Shown one piece after another: positions 1 through 5,422 of a DNA stretch of 6,576 nt; the first letter of the stretch is position 1; each line of letters begins with the position of its first letter. The translations under genes and the position numbers were made by a program. The stretch lies in the NCBI GenBank assembly GCA_003542015.1, contig DPLL01000228.1:1472-8047 (forward strand). Reading direction: 5' to 3'. A model generated the notes under the pieces. It had not been told where the DNA came from. It did not search any database and saw nothing but the letters and a program-made list of their open reading frames with translations. This stretch comes from Microcoleaceae cyanobacterium UBA9251 (GTDB lineage: Bacteria > Cyanobacteriota > Cyanobacteriia > Cyanobacteriales > Microcoleaceae).

Positions 1-94
1 GGACGTGGAGCGACGGTAAGACTACCGCTTGCGGAGCGCGTTGCTATGAAGCGTCAAGGAATCCTCGGACTTGATAGACGGGGAGGTATGTCAA
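1..94 (+). mobile_element. Possible right end of an IS200/IS605-type element with the tail of a TnpB-like gene
   Basis: The stretch ends in a G-rich segment running into TATGTCAA (87-94), which resembles the right-end cleavage context (TCAA) of many cyanobacterial IS200/IS605 elements. Upstream, frame 3 is open from the window edge to tandem stops at 72-77 and contains 'DGKTTACGARC', loosely like the short C-terminal tails of TnpB proteins. Frame 1 is also open, to a stop at 136-138, with a basic tail, so the true frame is uncertain. The arms CCTCG (63-67) and CGGGG (79-83) could form only a weak hairpin. The element body lies outside the window. It may equally be unrelated intergenic DNA; the call is an inference from motif resemblance. 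Confidence 0.3.
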
Positions 95-111
95 TTCTCC
101 CTTCTCATATT

Positions 112-214
112 GTTTACGGTTGCATTGGAATGATTTAACTCTTCTAGACCACAGAGGACACAGAGGAAGAGAGAGATGAATAATTCCGATACCAACGGAT
201 TTGATATCACGCAG
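112..214 (+). repeat. Dispersed intergenic repeat, copy 1
   Basis: This stretch aligns with 5252-5357 in the same order: GTTTACGGTT, a variable AT-rich segment, an 'accacagaggacacagagg' purine-rich block, then GAGAGATGAATAA, CCGATACCAACGGATTT and a closing CACGCA. The copies differ by substitutions and by the number of GCAGAGG-like units. No good reading frame is shared, so it is best read as a non-coding dispersed repeat. The hli promoter -35 box starts five bases after it ends. Confidence 0.7.
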
Positions 215-218
215 AAAG

Positions 219-247
219 TTGCACTTTTTTCAAGTGTCTGTTATATT
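219..247 (+). promoter_or_regulatory. Predicted sigma-70-type promoter of hli
   Basis: TTGCAC at 219-224 and TATATT at 242-247 are separated by exactly 17 bases, a good match to the consensus used by cyanobacterial group 1 sigma factor. Transcription would start at about 253-256, giving a leader of roughly 35 nt before the hli start codon. Confidence 0.6.
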
Positions 248-249
248 AA

Positions 250-267
250 TTTACATAAGCTCACAAA
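250..267 (+). promoter_or_regulatory. HLR1-like element (candidate RpaB site) at the hli transcription start
   Basis: The known HLR1 consensus is two direct copies of (G/T)TTACA(T/A)(T/A) separated by two bases. Here TTTACATA is followed by AG and then CTCACAAA: the first half matches fully and the second matches at six of eight positions. It directly follows the -10 box and would overlap the start point, the position expected for repression by RpaB in low light. The degenerate second half keeps this tentative. Confidence 0.5.
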
Positions 268-290
268 AGTTAACGAAAGGAGTTCATACC

Positions 291-443
291 ATGCAAGAAC
301 CAAAACGCAACGCTTGGAATTGGGGCTTCAGCGAAGGAGCCGAAAATTGGAACGGTCGTCTGGCGATGATAGGTTTCTCTGCTGCTGTCATCATCGAACT
401 GGTTTCCGGTCAAGGCGTGCTTCACTTTTGGGGCCTAATGTAA
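291..443 (+). CDS. hli: High-light-inducible chlorophyll a/b-binding-type protein (Hli/SCP)
   Basis: Single-helix thylakoid protein of 50 residues. The family binds chlorophyll and carotenoid, dissipates excess excitation energy, and assists photosystem II assembly and chlorophyll handling under strong light. The diagnostic motif E18-N-W-N21-G-R23-L-A-M-I-G-F is present; E18, N21 and R23 are the expected pigment and helix-packing residues. One hydrophobic helix follows (about residues 24-44), and the hydrophilic N-terminus (MQEPKRNAWNWGF) is typical of small Hli proteins. The ATG at 291 is chosen over upstream in-frame ATGs because AAAGGAG (276-282) lies 8 nt before it and the family begins here. 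The gene is monocistronic, with its own promoter, HLR1-like site and terminator. Which Hli paralogue it is cannot be told. Confidence 0.95.
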   Translation: MQEPKRNAWNWGFSEGAENWNGRLAMIGFSAAVIIELVSGQGVLHFWGLM

Positions 444-476
444 TTTTTTAGTTGATACCTTTGAGATACTGAAAAG

Positions 477-510
477 TTTGGGAGTTTCTTTCGAGACTCC
501 CAAATTTTTT
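477..510 (+). terminator. Rho-independent terminator of hli
   Basis: TTTGGGAGT (477-485) pairs perfectly with ACTCCCAAA (496-504). Three more pairs, one of them G-T, bring the stem to 12 bp with a TTTC loop. A run of six T follows at 505-510. It lies 34 nt after the hli stop codon. Confidence 0.9.
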
Positions 511-532
511 GTACTGATTTTAGAGTCGCAGC

Positions 533-574
533 CAACAGTCAACAGTCAACCGTCAACAGTCAACCGTCAACAAT
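533..574 (+). repeat. Heptamer tandem repeat (STRR-like), six units
   Basis: Six consecutive 7-base units of CAAC(A/C)GT type: CAACAGT, CAACAGT, CAACCGT, CAACAGT, CAACCGT and a degenerate CAACAAT. Short tandemly repeated heptamers are characteristic of filamentous cyanobacterial intergenic DNA. This one lies between the hli terminator and the convergent 3' end of sigA. Confidence 0.9.
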
Positions 575-600
575 CATTGCTGAGTACAACCGGAATCCTA

Positions 601-618
601 ATCACTCTTTTGGGTGAT
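601..618 (-). terminator. Hairpin downstream of sigA, possible weak terminator
   Basis: ATCACTC (601-607) and GGGTGAT (612-618) form a 7-bp stem with one G-T pair and a 4-base loop, 14 nt past the sigA stop. In the sigA direction no clear T-run follows, so it may be an RNA-stabilising or weak termination structure. Confidence 0.3.
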
Positions 619-632
619 GCGAGAGAAATACT

Positions 633-1802
633 CTAGCGGATATATTCTTTTAAGATGCTGTTGCGGTTGGGATGGCGCAACTTCCGCAGGGCTTTCGCCT
701 CGATTTGCCTAATTCGCTCGCGAGTGACGTTAAAGATTTGACCAATTTCCTCCAAGGTCTTCATCCTTCCGTCATCTAAGCCGTAACGCAGTCGCAGCAC
801 GTCCCGTTCTCTGGGGCTGAGAGTATCTAAAACGCTTTCCAAATCTTCGCGGAGCAAATTTTTCGATACTTGGTCTTCTGGCGTTTCGCCGTCGGATTCA
901 ATAAAGTCTCCCAGACGCGAATCTTCTTCTTTGCCGATCGGAGTTTCTAGAGAAATCGGTAACTGCGCGGATTTGGCAATGAAGCGTAACTTCTCGATCG
1001 TCATCTCCATCTTAGTAGCGATTTCTTCTTCCGTGGGCTTGCGACCCATTTCTTGAGAAAGAAGTTTGGTAGTTTTCTTGATCCGCGAGATGGTTTCGTA
1101 AAGGTGAACTGGTAGGCGGATAGTGCGGGATTGATCCGCAATCGCTCTGGTGATGGCTTGACGAATCCACCAAGTCGCGTAAGTTGAGAATTTATAACCT
1201 TTTTCGTGGTCAAATTTTTCCGCCGCCCGAATTAAGCCCAAAGAGCCTTCCTGAATCAAATCTTGGAAAGACAAACCGCGATTCATGTATTTTTTGGCGA
1301 TCGACACCACCAAACGCAGGTTTGACTGTACCATTTTCTCCTTGGCTCTTCGCCCGACATGGAGTCGATGACGAAATGCCGGTAGTGCCATTTCTACAGC
1401 AATCGCCCATTCATTGTCTTTGGGCTCGCGGTCGAACTCCTCTAGCAGTTGCTCTCTAACTCGCTCCAATTCCAGCAAATCGGCAATCTTACGCGCGAGT
1501 TCAATTTCTTCATCAGCTCGCAACAGTCGAATCCGACCTATTTCTTGCAGGTAAAGCCGGATAGAGTCTTCTGTATAGTGCTTTTTCTTGGCCTGAGCCC
1601 GACGGCGGGCTTTAGCACCTTTAACAGACTTACTATCATCTTCATCGGGTTGAACGTCTAAAAAGTCATCTCGATCGTCTTCTTCGTCGATAAAGAGTTC
1701 CAACTCGCCCTCGGGTAGAACGCTTTCGGCGTTCCGAAGCAAATCGATTGTTTCCATTGGGGGTTTGATTTTGGTTTCGAGTACAGTGTTAGCCTGGATC
1801 AT
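633..1802 (-). CDS. sigA: Primary (group 1) RNA polymerase sigma factor SigA/RpoD
   Basis: Directs RNA polymerase to housekeeping promoters. The product has 389 residues, matching the usual ~390 of cyanobacterial SigA. After a variable acidic N-terminus (about 31-56) and a basic stretch (61-75) come region 1.2 (about 77-106, YTEDSIRLYLQEIGRIRLL), region 2 (about 157-226, with LRLVVSIAKKY, DLIQEGSLGLIRAAEKFD and the -10-recognising STYATWWIRQAI), region 3 (about 236-313) and region 4 (about 322-380, with helix-turn-helix TLEEIGQIFNVTRERIRQIE that reads the -35 box). The open frame continues to 1898, but the ATG at 1802 is preferred: GAGGAAGG lies just upstream, and the protein then begins MIQANTVL, like other cyanobacterial SigA, which begin MxQANxVL. 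It converges on hli. It appears intact and is likely essential. Confidence 0.97.
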   Translation of the reverse strand: MIQANTVLETKIKPPMETIDLLRNAESVLPEGELELFIDEEDDRDDFLDVQPDEDDSKSVKGAKARRRAQAKKKHYTEDSIRLYLQEIGRIRLLRADEEIELARKIADLLELERVREQLLEEFDREPKDNEWAIAVEMALPAFRHRLHVGRRAKEKMVQSNLRLVVSIAKKYMNRGLSFQDLIQEGSLGLIRAAEKFDHEKGYKFSTYATWWIRQAITRAIADQSRTIRLPVHLYETISRIKKTTKLLSQEMGRKPTEEEIATKMEMTIEKLRFIAKSAQLPISLETPIGKEEDSRLGDFIESDGETPEDQVSKNLLREDLESVLDTLSPRERDVLRLRYGLDDGRMKTLEEIGQIFNVTRERIRQIEAKALRKLRHPNRNSILKEYIR

Positions 1803-2256
1803 GCTGCCTTCCTCATGCTCCTGAATGGAAGAATAAATAACAGTGGAAAGTGTCTCTTTGTAGTTTAGACAAGTTAGCGAGTATTGACATTCCCGCATCT
1901 AGAAATATTCTGATTTTCGACCTGCAAGCCGAGAATGCACCAGTTTGAGCAGTGAAGGTTCGAGTTTTGGTGTGAAATCGCAATCGCATTCAATCGATCG
2001 CCAACATCAGAGTCGCGACATGAAATCGAGTGTTTTGCTTTTTCTTTCGCAGCTATTTACCATAGGAGCTGCGATACCTAACGAGCGAGGGAGCGAACCC
2101 AGAGATGCGATCGCTCACATCTCTACAAATACTGGCTTTTCTACTTGGTACTTCGAGCTTTTACCCATACAAGTTTTCCTGTACGGAACTCTAACTTCTG
2201 CTTGACAAGTGTTTAACTTTTGGTTCCCTTGCTGCTTTCACTCTGGTCACTAGACA
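1803..2256. other. Intergenic region upstream of sigA
   Basis: About 450 bp between the sigA start and the stop of the 2257-2640 gene. It presumably holds the sigA promoter(s) and leader, but I see no convincing -35/-10 pair on the - strand. One HIP1 octamer occurs at 2107-2114. The open frame at 1945-2205 (+) has no ribosome binding site or recognisable content and is not called as a gene. Confidence 0.6.
2107..2114. repeat. HIP1 octamer GCGATCGC
   Basis: Exact palindrome GCGATCGC, the highly iterated element of cyanobacterial genomes. It supports the taxonomic placement. Confidence 0.9.
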
Positions 2257-2640
2257 TCACAGTTCCCTGGCGATTTTTTGCCACCTTGGATGTCCGTCTG
2301 CTGCCCAAAAAGCAACAACTTTGAGTCTAAGTACCGAACGGTGAGTCTTGGATATGGCAAAGACCTTTCCGATTTTAGCCTTTCTCACCAAAAATGGAAG
2401 TTGTTTTCCATTATTTGTCAAGAACTCAGAAAGTCCTGTTAGCTTAGCTTGACAAGGCCGACTAATGTCAACCTCAGCTAAATCCTGAGAATCGTCCGCA
2501 AGTACCAAGGTACTTGGGAGCGGTGTTGTTTTCTGCGAATATTCTGGGTGAACGGCTGCGGCGTAGTAGGCCAGAAAGTTAGCAGACTGTTGTTGACTTG
2601 CCGGAATTCCGACCAATGCAATCCGTGTAGATGCACCCAT
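2257..2640 (-). CDS. Hypothetical protein, 127 aa
   Basis: I do not recognise this protein. It starts MGASTRIALVGIPASQQQ, is moderately hydrophobic early (about residues 6-30), has an acidic middle (LADDSQDLAEVD, about 47-58), and ends basic (about 85-127, with KAKIGK, KTHRSVLRLK and a final HPRWQKIAREL). No signal peptide, clear membrane helix or metal-binding motif is seen. The ATG is preceded by a modest AGGG, five bases away. The same frame stays open for 51 more codons upstream, to a stop just beyond 2793, with no ATG, GTG or TTG in it, so the gene may be the rest of a longer protein or a chance ORF. It shares its strand with sigA, 454 bp upstream of it, so co-transcription is possible but not shown. 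Confidence 0.45.
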   Translation of the reverse strand: MGASTRIALVGIPASQQQSANFLAYYAAAVHPEYSQKTTPLPSTLVLADDSQDLAEVDISRPCQAKLTGLSEFLTNNGKQLPFLVRKAKIGKVFAISKTHRSVLRLKVVAFWAADGHPRWQKIAREL

Positions 2641-2946
2641 CTTTACCCTGTTTCCCTGAATTGAATCATACGCAATTTGCGATCGAATAAAGCTCGTAGC
2701 TTTAGTTGTGACTCGGCCACTCTGGATTAGAGACCGAAAATTACCCCAAATGAAGCGTTGCGGGTTTAGTAGTGCAACAGGGGGCTTTCTTTGTTAAGTT
2801 AGCTCAAATCTCCGAAATAGGATCTAATTTTAACGTTAAATCACATTAAGTTCTTAACGTCACATTCTCATTTAAGCAGTTCGACGGGAGTTTGTCGCGT
2901 CGGGGGCAAAAGCCATCAGGATAAATTCTACTGAGAATTCCCCCAA

Positions 2947-3123
2947 ATGGCAACTCCAGGCTGTAAACTTGTCAATGATTTGTTAAATTTCGGCGAACAC
3001 CTGTGCGATCGCACCCTCTCAGAAGCCACACAATTCGCCATCTCCCAGCAGTACAACTTCTCAGTTCCTTTAAATATATCGTTACAATGTGCAGATTCGA
3101 TTAAGACGTTTCATAAATTTTAG
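2947..3123 (+). CDS. Doubtful small ORF, 58 aa
   Basis: ATG at 2947 to TAG at 3121-3123. The translation begins MATPGCKLVNDLLNFGEH and continues with a plausible amphipathic mix (CDRTLSEATQFAISQQYNF). No Shine-Dalgarno sequence lies upstream and I recognise no family. The HIP1 octamer at 3005 falls inside it. It overlaps, tail to tail, the possible broken gene on the other strand. It could be a real small protein, a remnant or chance. Confidence 0.2.
   Translation: MATPGCKLVNDLLNFGEHLCDRTLSEATQFAISQQYNFSVPLNISLQCADSIKTFHKF
3005..3012. repeat. HIP1 octamer GCGATCGC
   Basis: Exact HIP1 palindrome, inside the doubtful small ORF of the gene-poor region. Confidence 0.9.
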
Positions 3124-3253
3124 GTAAAATTACCCAATTGTCTTGAATCACCACGATCGCCCGGTACTGTTGCCCATCCGATTCTGCTGGATGAGCTTCA
3201 GGATGTTGATGGTAGGGCGGTGGTGCGTGCGATCGGACTTTTGTGACATTTCT
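3101..3253 (-). pseudogene. Possible remnant of a small conserved protein gene (frameshifted start)
   Basis: On the - strand this frame encodes 50 residues rich in prolines and histidines (APPPYHQHPEAHPAESDG), then a beta-strand-like end (QQYRAIVVIQDNWVILPKIY), closing at a TAA (3101-3103). It reads more like a protein than random DNA. It has no ATG, GTG or TTG start, and a stop lies just upstream at 3254-3256. An ATG in the neighbouring frame (3247-3249, starting M-S-Q-K) with GGAGG a little further upstream suggests the original start, now one frameshift away. I cannot name a family. Alternatives are a chance ORF or a sequencing error. Confidence 0.3.
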
Positions 3254-3345
3254 TTACAACTTGTCCTCCGAAAGCTTAACCTCTAAATCATCGATCGCAC
3301 TCCTAGCTCAGCAATGAATCGAGCAAAAATTGTCTATAAAGTTGA

Positions 3346-3969
3346 TTATACCTGCTGACTATTGATGCTTTCTAATAAACCTTGACAAAAGAATTGGAAG
3401 CTTTTAGAGCGATTTGATTCAGGATTCATATATTGAGAAATTTCGCTAGATGCTTTATATTTTTCCAATCCTCCCTGATGATATCCAGCTTTTCGTAAGA
3501 CTCTTTCTAAAGCCTCCCAGGTGCCTCCTTTGATAGCATCTGGATCGCGATATGGTTGTTGATTAGCTAAATTGGTAGAAACTTTAGGATAAGCTTGACA
3601 AATTGCATCAACATCGCCGAAAAACCACGCTTCTAATTCTTCAACTACAATTCGATTTAAGACTTGGAAGGATTTATATTTTTGACAGGAAGATTTAGTG
3701 ATTAATCCCGATGATATTGCCATTATTTCTAATTGTTGTTTTAATTTTAAACAATTTTCTCGATCTTCATCTATTAAAATAACAATTTTCCAATCAGGTG
3801 GAAGCCATGCTTGATAACCTTTCAAACGATTAGGCAATTTACAAATTAAATCATCTTTCCCTCGAAAAGCATGAATTTTAAATGTAACAGTCGATGGCAA
3901 TATTTTGGGTAAAAGCTGGGTTAAAGCTGATTCTAGGGATGCTTCTTCCACTAAAAACTCAAAATGCAA
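3346..3969 (-). CDS. DUF4276-type protein with TOPRIM-like acidic motifs; putative nuclease partner of the upstream ATPase
   Basis: The product has 207 residues with the TTG start chosen here, against 210 if the GTG at 3978 were used. Numbering from TTG, it opens MHFEFLVEEASLE, where E8/E9 occupy the place of the TOPRIM glutamate. IVILIDEDREN follows at about 62-72 with a DxD pair (D67, D69), the second TOPRIM acidic motif. Family-like blocks are RIVVEELEAWFFGD (about 106-119), YRDPDAIKGGTWEALERVL (140-158) and NPESNRSKSFQFF near the C-terminus. From family knowledge, TOPRIM folds coordinate Mg2+ and cut or rejoin nucleic acid, but activity of DUF4276 proteins is not established here. It is the second gene of an operon with the ATPase, 15 nt downstream of its stop. 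Base composition looks AT-rich and there is no HIP1 site. A role as effector of an ATPase-TOPRIM defence pair is inferred. Confidence 0.85.
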   Translation of the reverse strand: MHFEFLVEEASLESALTQLLPKILPSTVTFKIHAFRGKDDLICKLPNRLKGYQAWLPPDWKIVILIDEDRENCLKLKQQLEIMAISSGLITKSSCQKYKSFQVLNRIVVEELEAWFFGDVDAICQAYPKVSTNLANQQPYRDPDAIKGGTWEALERVLRKAGYHQGGLEKYKASSEISQYMNPESNRSKSFQFFCQGLLESINSQQV

Positions 3970-3977
3970 AATGCTCA

Positions 3978-3983
3978 CCTCCT
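3978..3983 (-). promoter_or_regulatory. Shine-Dalgarno AGGAGG that decides a TTG start
   Basis: A perfect AGGAGG sits between the ATPase stop codon and the DUF4276 gene. The GTG at 3978-3976 shares its first G with this motif, so it cannot be an efficient start. The TTG at 3969-3967 lies 8 nt downstream, the ideal spacing, and gives the family-like N-terminus MHFEFLVEE. Confidence 0.7.
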
Positions 3984-3984
3984 C

Positions 3985-5205
3985 TTAATTTTTAGGTTTA
4001 AATGATTGAGGAACACCCGCATTTTTGAGGGGATTTCCCACATCAAAGAAATCTTCCATCCACAGCGAACCGAGTAATGCACCGTGTTCCATAAATTCTT
4101 TTACTCCCTGCATATCTGCGGTTCGCTTTGCTTGAGTAAAACCTTTTTCATCTCGATATAATACCCATAATTCCTCTGGCTTTAAACTATCCACAAAAAA
4201 AGGAGAATGGGTTGTTACCATTAATTGAGTATTCGCAGAAGCCGAACGACATTCTTCAGCAAGTTGAGGTAATAAACGCGGATCTAAATGATTTTCTGGT
4301 TCTTCTATTCCCACTAATTGCGGTGGATTTTGGTCAAATAATACTGTTAGATAAGCTAAGAGTTTTAACGTACCATCGGAGGCAAATTTTGCCAGAATAG
4401 GATGAGAAAAAGGAGCATCTTTAATTTCCAACAAAAGTCTGCCATCTTGCATAATAGATGCTTCGACTTTTTCCAGGCGTGGAATACGATCGGAAAGAGT
4501 TTTTAATATTTCTTCTAACCGTTGAGGATGTTGTTCTTTTAGATATTGAATAACATTAGGTAAATTGTCACCAGTGGGAGATAATCTTTCCATTGCGCCT
4601 GCTTCGGGAAGACTGCGGGTATGATCGGCGGTTAAATAGGATAGATACCAACCTGTAATAAAACGTCTTAAAGCACTAACGCGGGGATGTTTGGTAAATT
4701 GTCCTAAAGTATTTACTGCTAATAATTCAGATGATGCTAGTTGTTCGGTAATCCTTTCGCCTTCTTCATCAGGACTTTCGCCACTAATGACTTGTCCTTC
4801 GCCTTTTTTGAAATCTAAAAAGCGAAAGGGTTTACCTTGACTTGCTCGTCTCCACTGTAACCATTCTTCAGCGATGAAAGGACGATTATTTTCCTCATCT
4901 ATGGCGAGATGATAGGTAATTAAAGGAGATTTGGATGTTTCTTTATATTGTAACTCAACAATGATGCATCCGTCACTATCTCTGGTGCGTAATTCTCGAA
5001 ATCGGCCCCTTCTATCCCATGCTTTTCTGAGGCTTTCGGTGAAACATTCAGAGAGGAAAGCGAAAACATCAAAAATAGTTGATTTTCCGCTACCATTGGG
5101 TCCTAGAAATACGGTTAAGGGGGTAAGATTTTTGAGTTCTAGATTATGCAAAGCTCGGTAATTTTGAACTTTGAGATATTCTATACGGGGAATATTTTTA
5201 TTCAT
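3985..5205 (-). CDS. ABC/AAA_21-type ATPase (OLD/RloA/RecF-like), ATPase partner of a TOPRIM-like protein
   Basis: Cytosolic SMC-like ATPase of 406 residues. It starts with the typical beta-strand YLKVQNYRAL (10-19), then Walker A GPNGSGKST (35-43), a long middle part, an ABC-signature-like FASDGTLKLL (274-283), Walker B LVGIEEPENHLDP (297-309, catalytic E301/E302) and the switch histidine in TTHSP (331-335). All catalytic motifs are intact. After the switch only about 70 residues follow, with no TOPRIM domain, so it is the ATPase half only; the TOPRIM-like domain is encoded by the next gene. AAGGAGG (5210-5216) precedes the ATG by 4 nt. Family ATPases of this kind act as sensors or scaffolds in OLD, Gabija and PARIS defence and in DNA repair. 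The role here is inferred from the pairing. The gene appears AT-richer than sigA. Confidence 0.9.
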   Translation of the reverse strand: MNKNIPRIEYLKVQNYRALHNLELKNLTPLTVFLGPNGSGKSTIFDVFAFLSECFTESLRKAWDRRGRFRELRTRDSDGCIIVELQYKETSKSPLITYHLAIDEENNRPFIAEEWLQWRRASQGKPFRFLDFKKGEGQVISGESPDEEGERITEQLASSELLAVNTLGQFTKHPRVSALRRFITGWYLSYLTADHTRSLPEAGAMERLSPTGDNLPNVIQYLKEQHPQRLEEILKTLSDRIPRLEKVEASIMQDGRLLLEIKDAPFSHPILAKFASDGTLKLLAYLTVLFDQNPPQLVGIEEPENHLDPRLLPQLAEECRSASANTQLMVTTHSPFFVDSLKPEELWVLYRDEKGFTQAKRTADMQGVKEFMEHGALLGSLWMEDFFDVGNPLKNAGVPQSFKPKN

Positions 5206-5251
5206 TTCACCTCCTTAACTATACTTGCTGTTTCTTGATATGACTTAGATC

Positions 5252-5357
5252 GTTTACGGTTTTTTCTCTCTTGATTGAACCGCAGAGGGCGCAGAGGGCG
5301 CAGAGGAAAAGAAGGAGAGATGAATAAGGCCGATACTAACGGATTTTATCTTACGCA
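5252..5357 (+). repeat. Dispersed intergenic repeat, copy 2
   Basis: Same order of blocks as 112-214: GTTTACGGTT, ATTGAACCGCAGAGG with extra GCGCAGAGG units, GGAGAGATGAATAA, CCGATACTAACGGATTTT and a closing TTACGCA. It lies in the 217-bp gap between the permease stop and the ATPase start. Its left end is about 45 bp from the ATPase start codon, so it falls in or near the promoter region of the ATPase/TOPRIM operon. Confidence 0.7.
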
Positions 5358-5422
5358 CGCTAGAGAAAATTAGGTTATCCTGAGCAATGTTCGTTGTACT
5401 CTCTCATTAGCGAAACACATGA

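Larger units (their letters stand above)
2641..3345. other. Gene-poor region between the 127-aa gene and the ATPase/TOPRIM operon
   Basis: About 700 bp without a convincing intact gene. Visible contents are a near-direct repeat TTAACGT...CACATT (2830-2847 and 2854-2866), one HIP1 octamer at 3005, a doubtful 58-codon ORF (2947-3123, +) and a possible broken small gene (3101-3253, -). No T-run-backed hairpin, tRNA or known small RNA motif was recognised. It resembles a decaying or regulatory spacer. Confidence 0.55.

Noticed and set aside
176..451. 91-codon frame overlapping hli
   Set aside because: It is another frame of the repeat and of the hli gene; the 50-residue Hli protein explains the region.
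1001..1661. Several open frames on both strands within sigA (1001-1213 -, 1184-1459 +, 1210-1410 -, 1449-1661 +)
   Set aside because: All overlap the strongly conserved sigA coding sequence and have no recognisable content.
1945..2205. 86-codon + strand frame upstream of sigA
   Set aside because: No ribosome binding site, low-complexity serine/arginine-rich start, no family resemblance, and it lies across the likely sigA promoter region.
4212..5161. Small + strand frames at 4212-4400 and 4931-5161
   Set aside because: Both are antisense shadows of the ATPase gene.
5358..5412. Inverted repeat CGCTAGAGA / TCTCATTAGCG near the permease 3' end
   Set aside because: The stem is about 9 bp with a two-base bulge and a loop of roughly 35 nt, with no T-run; too weak to call a terminator.
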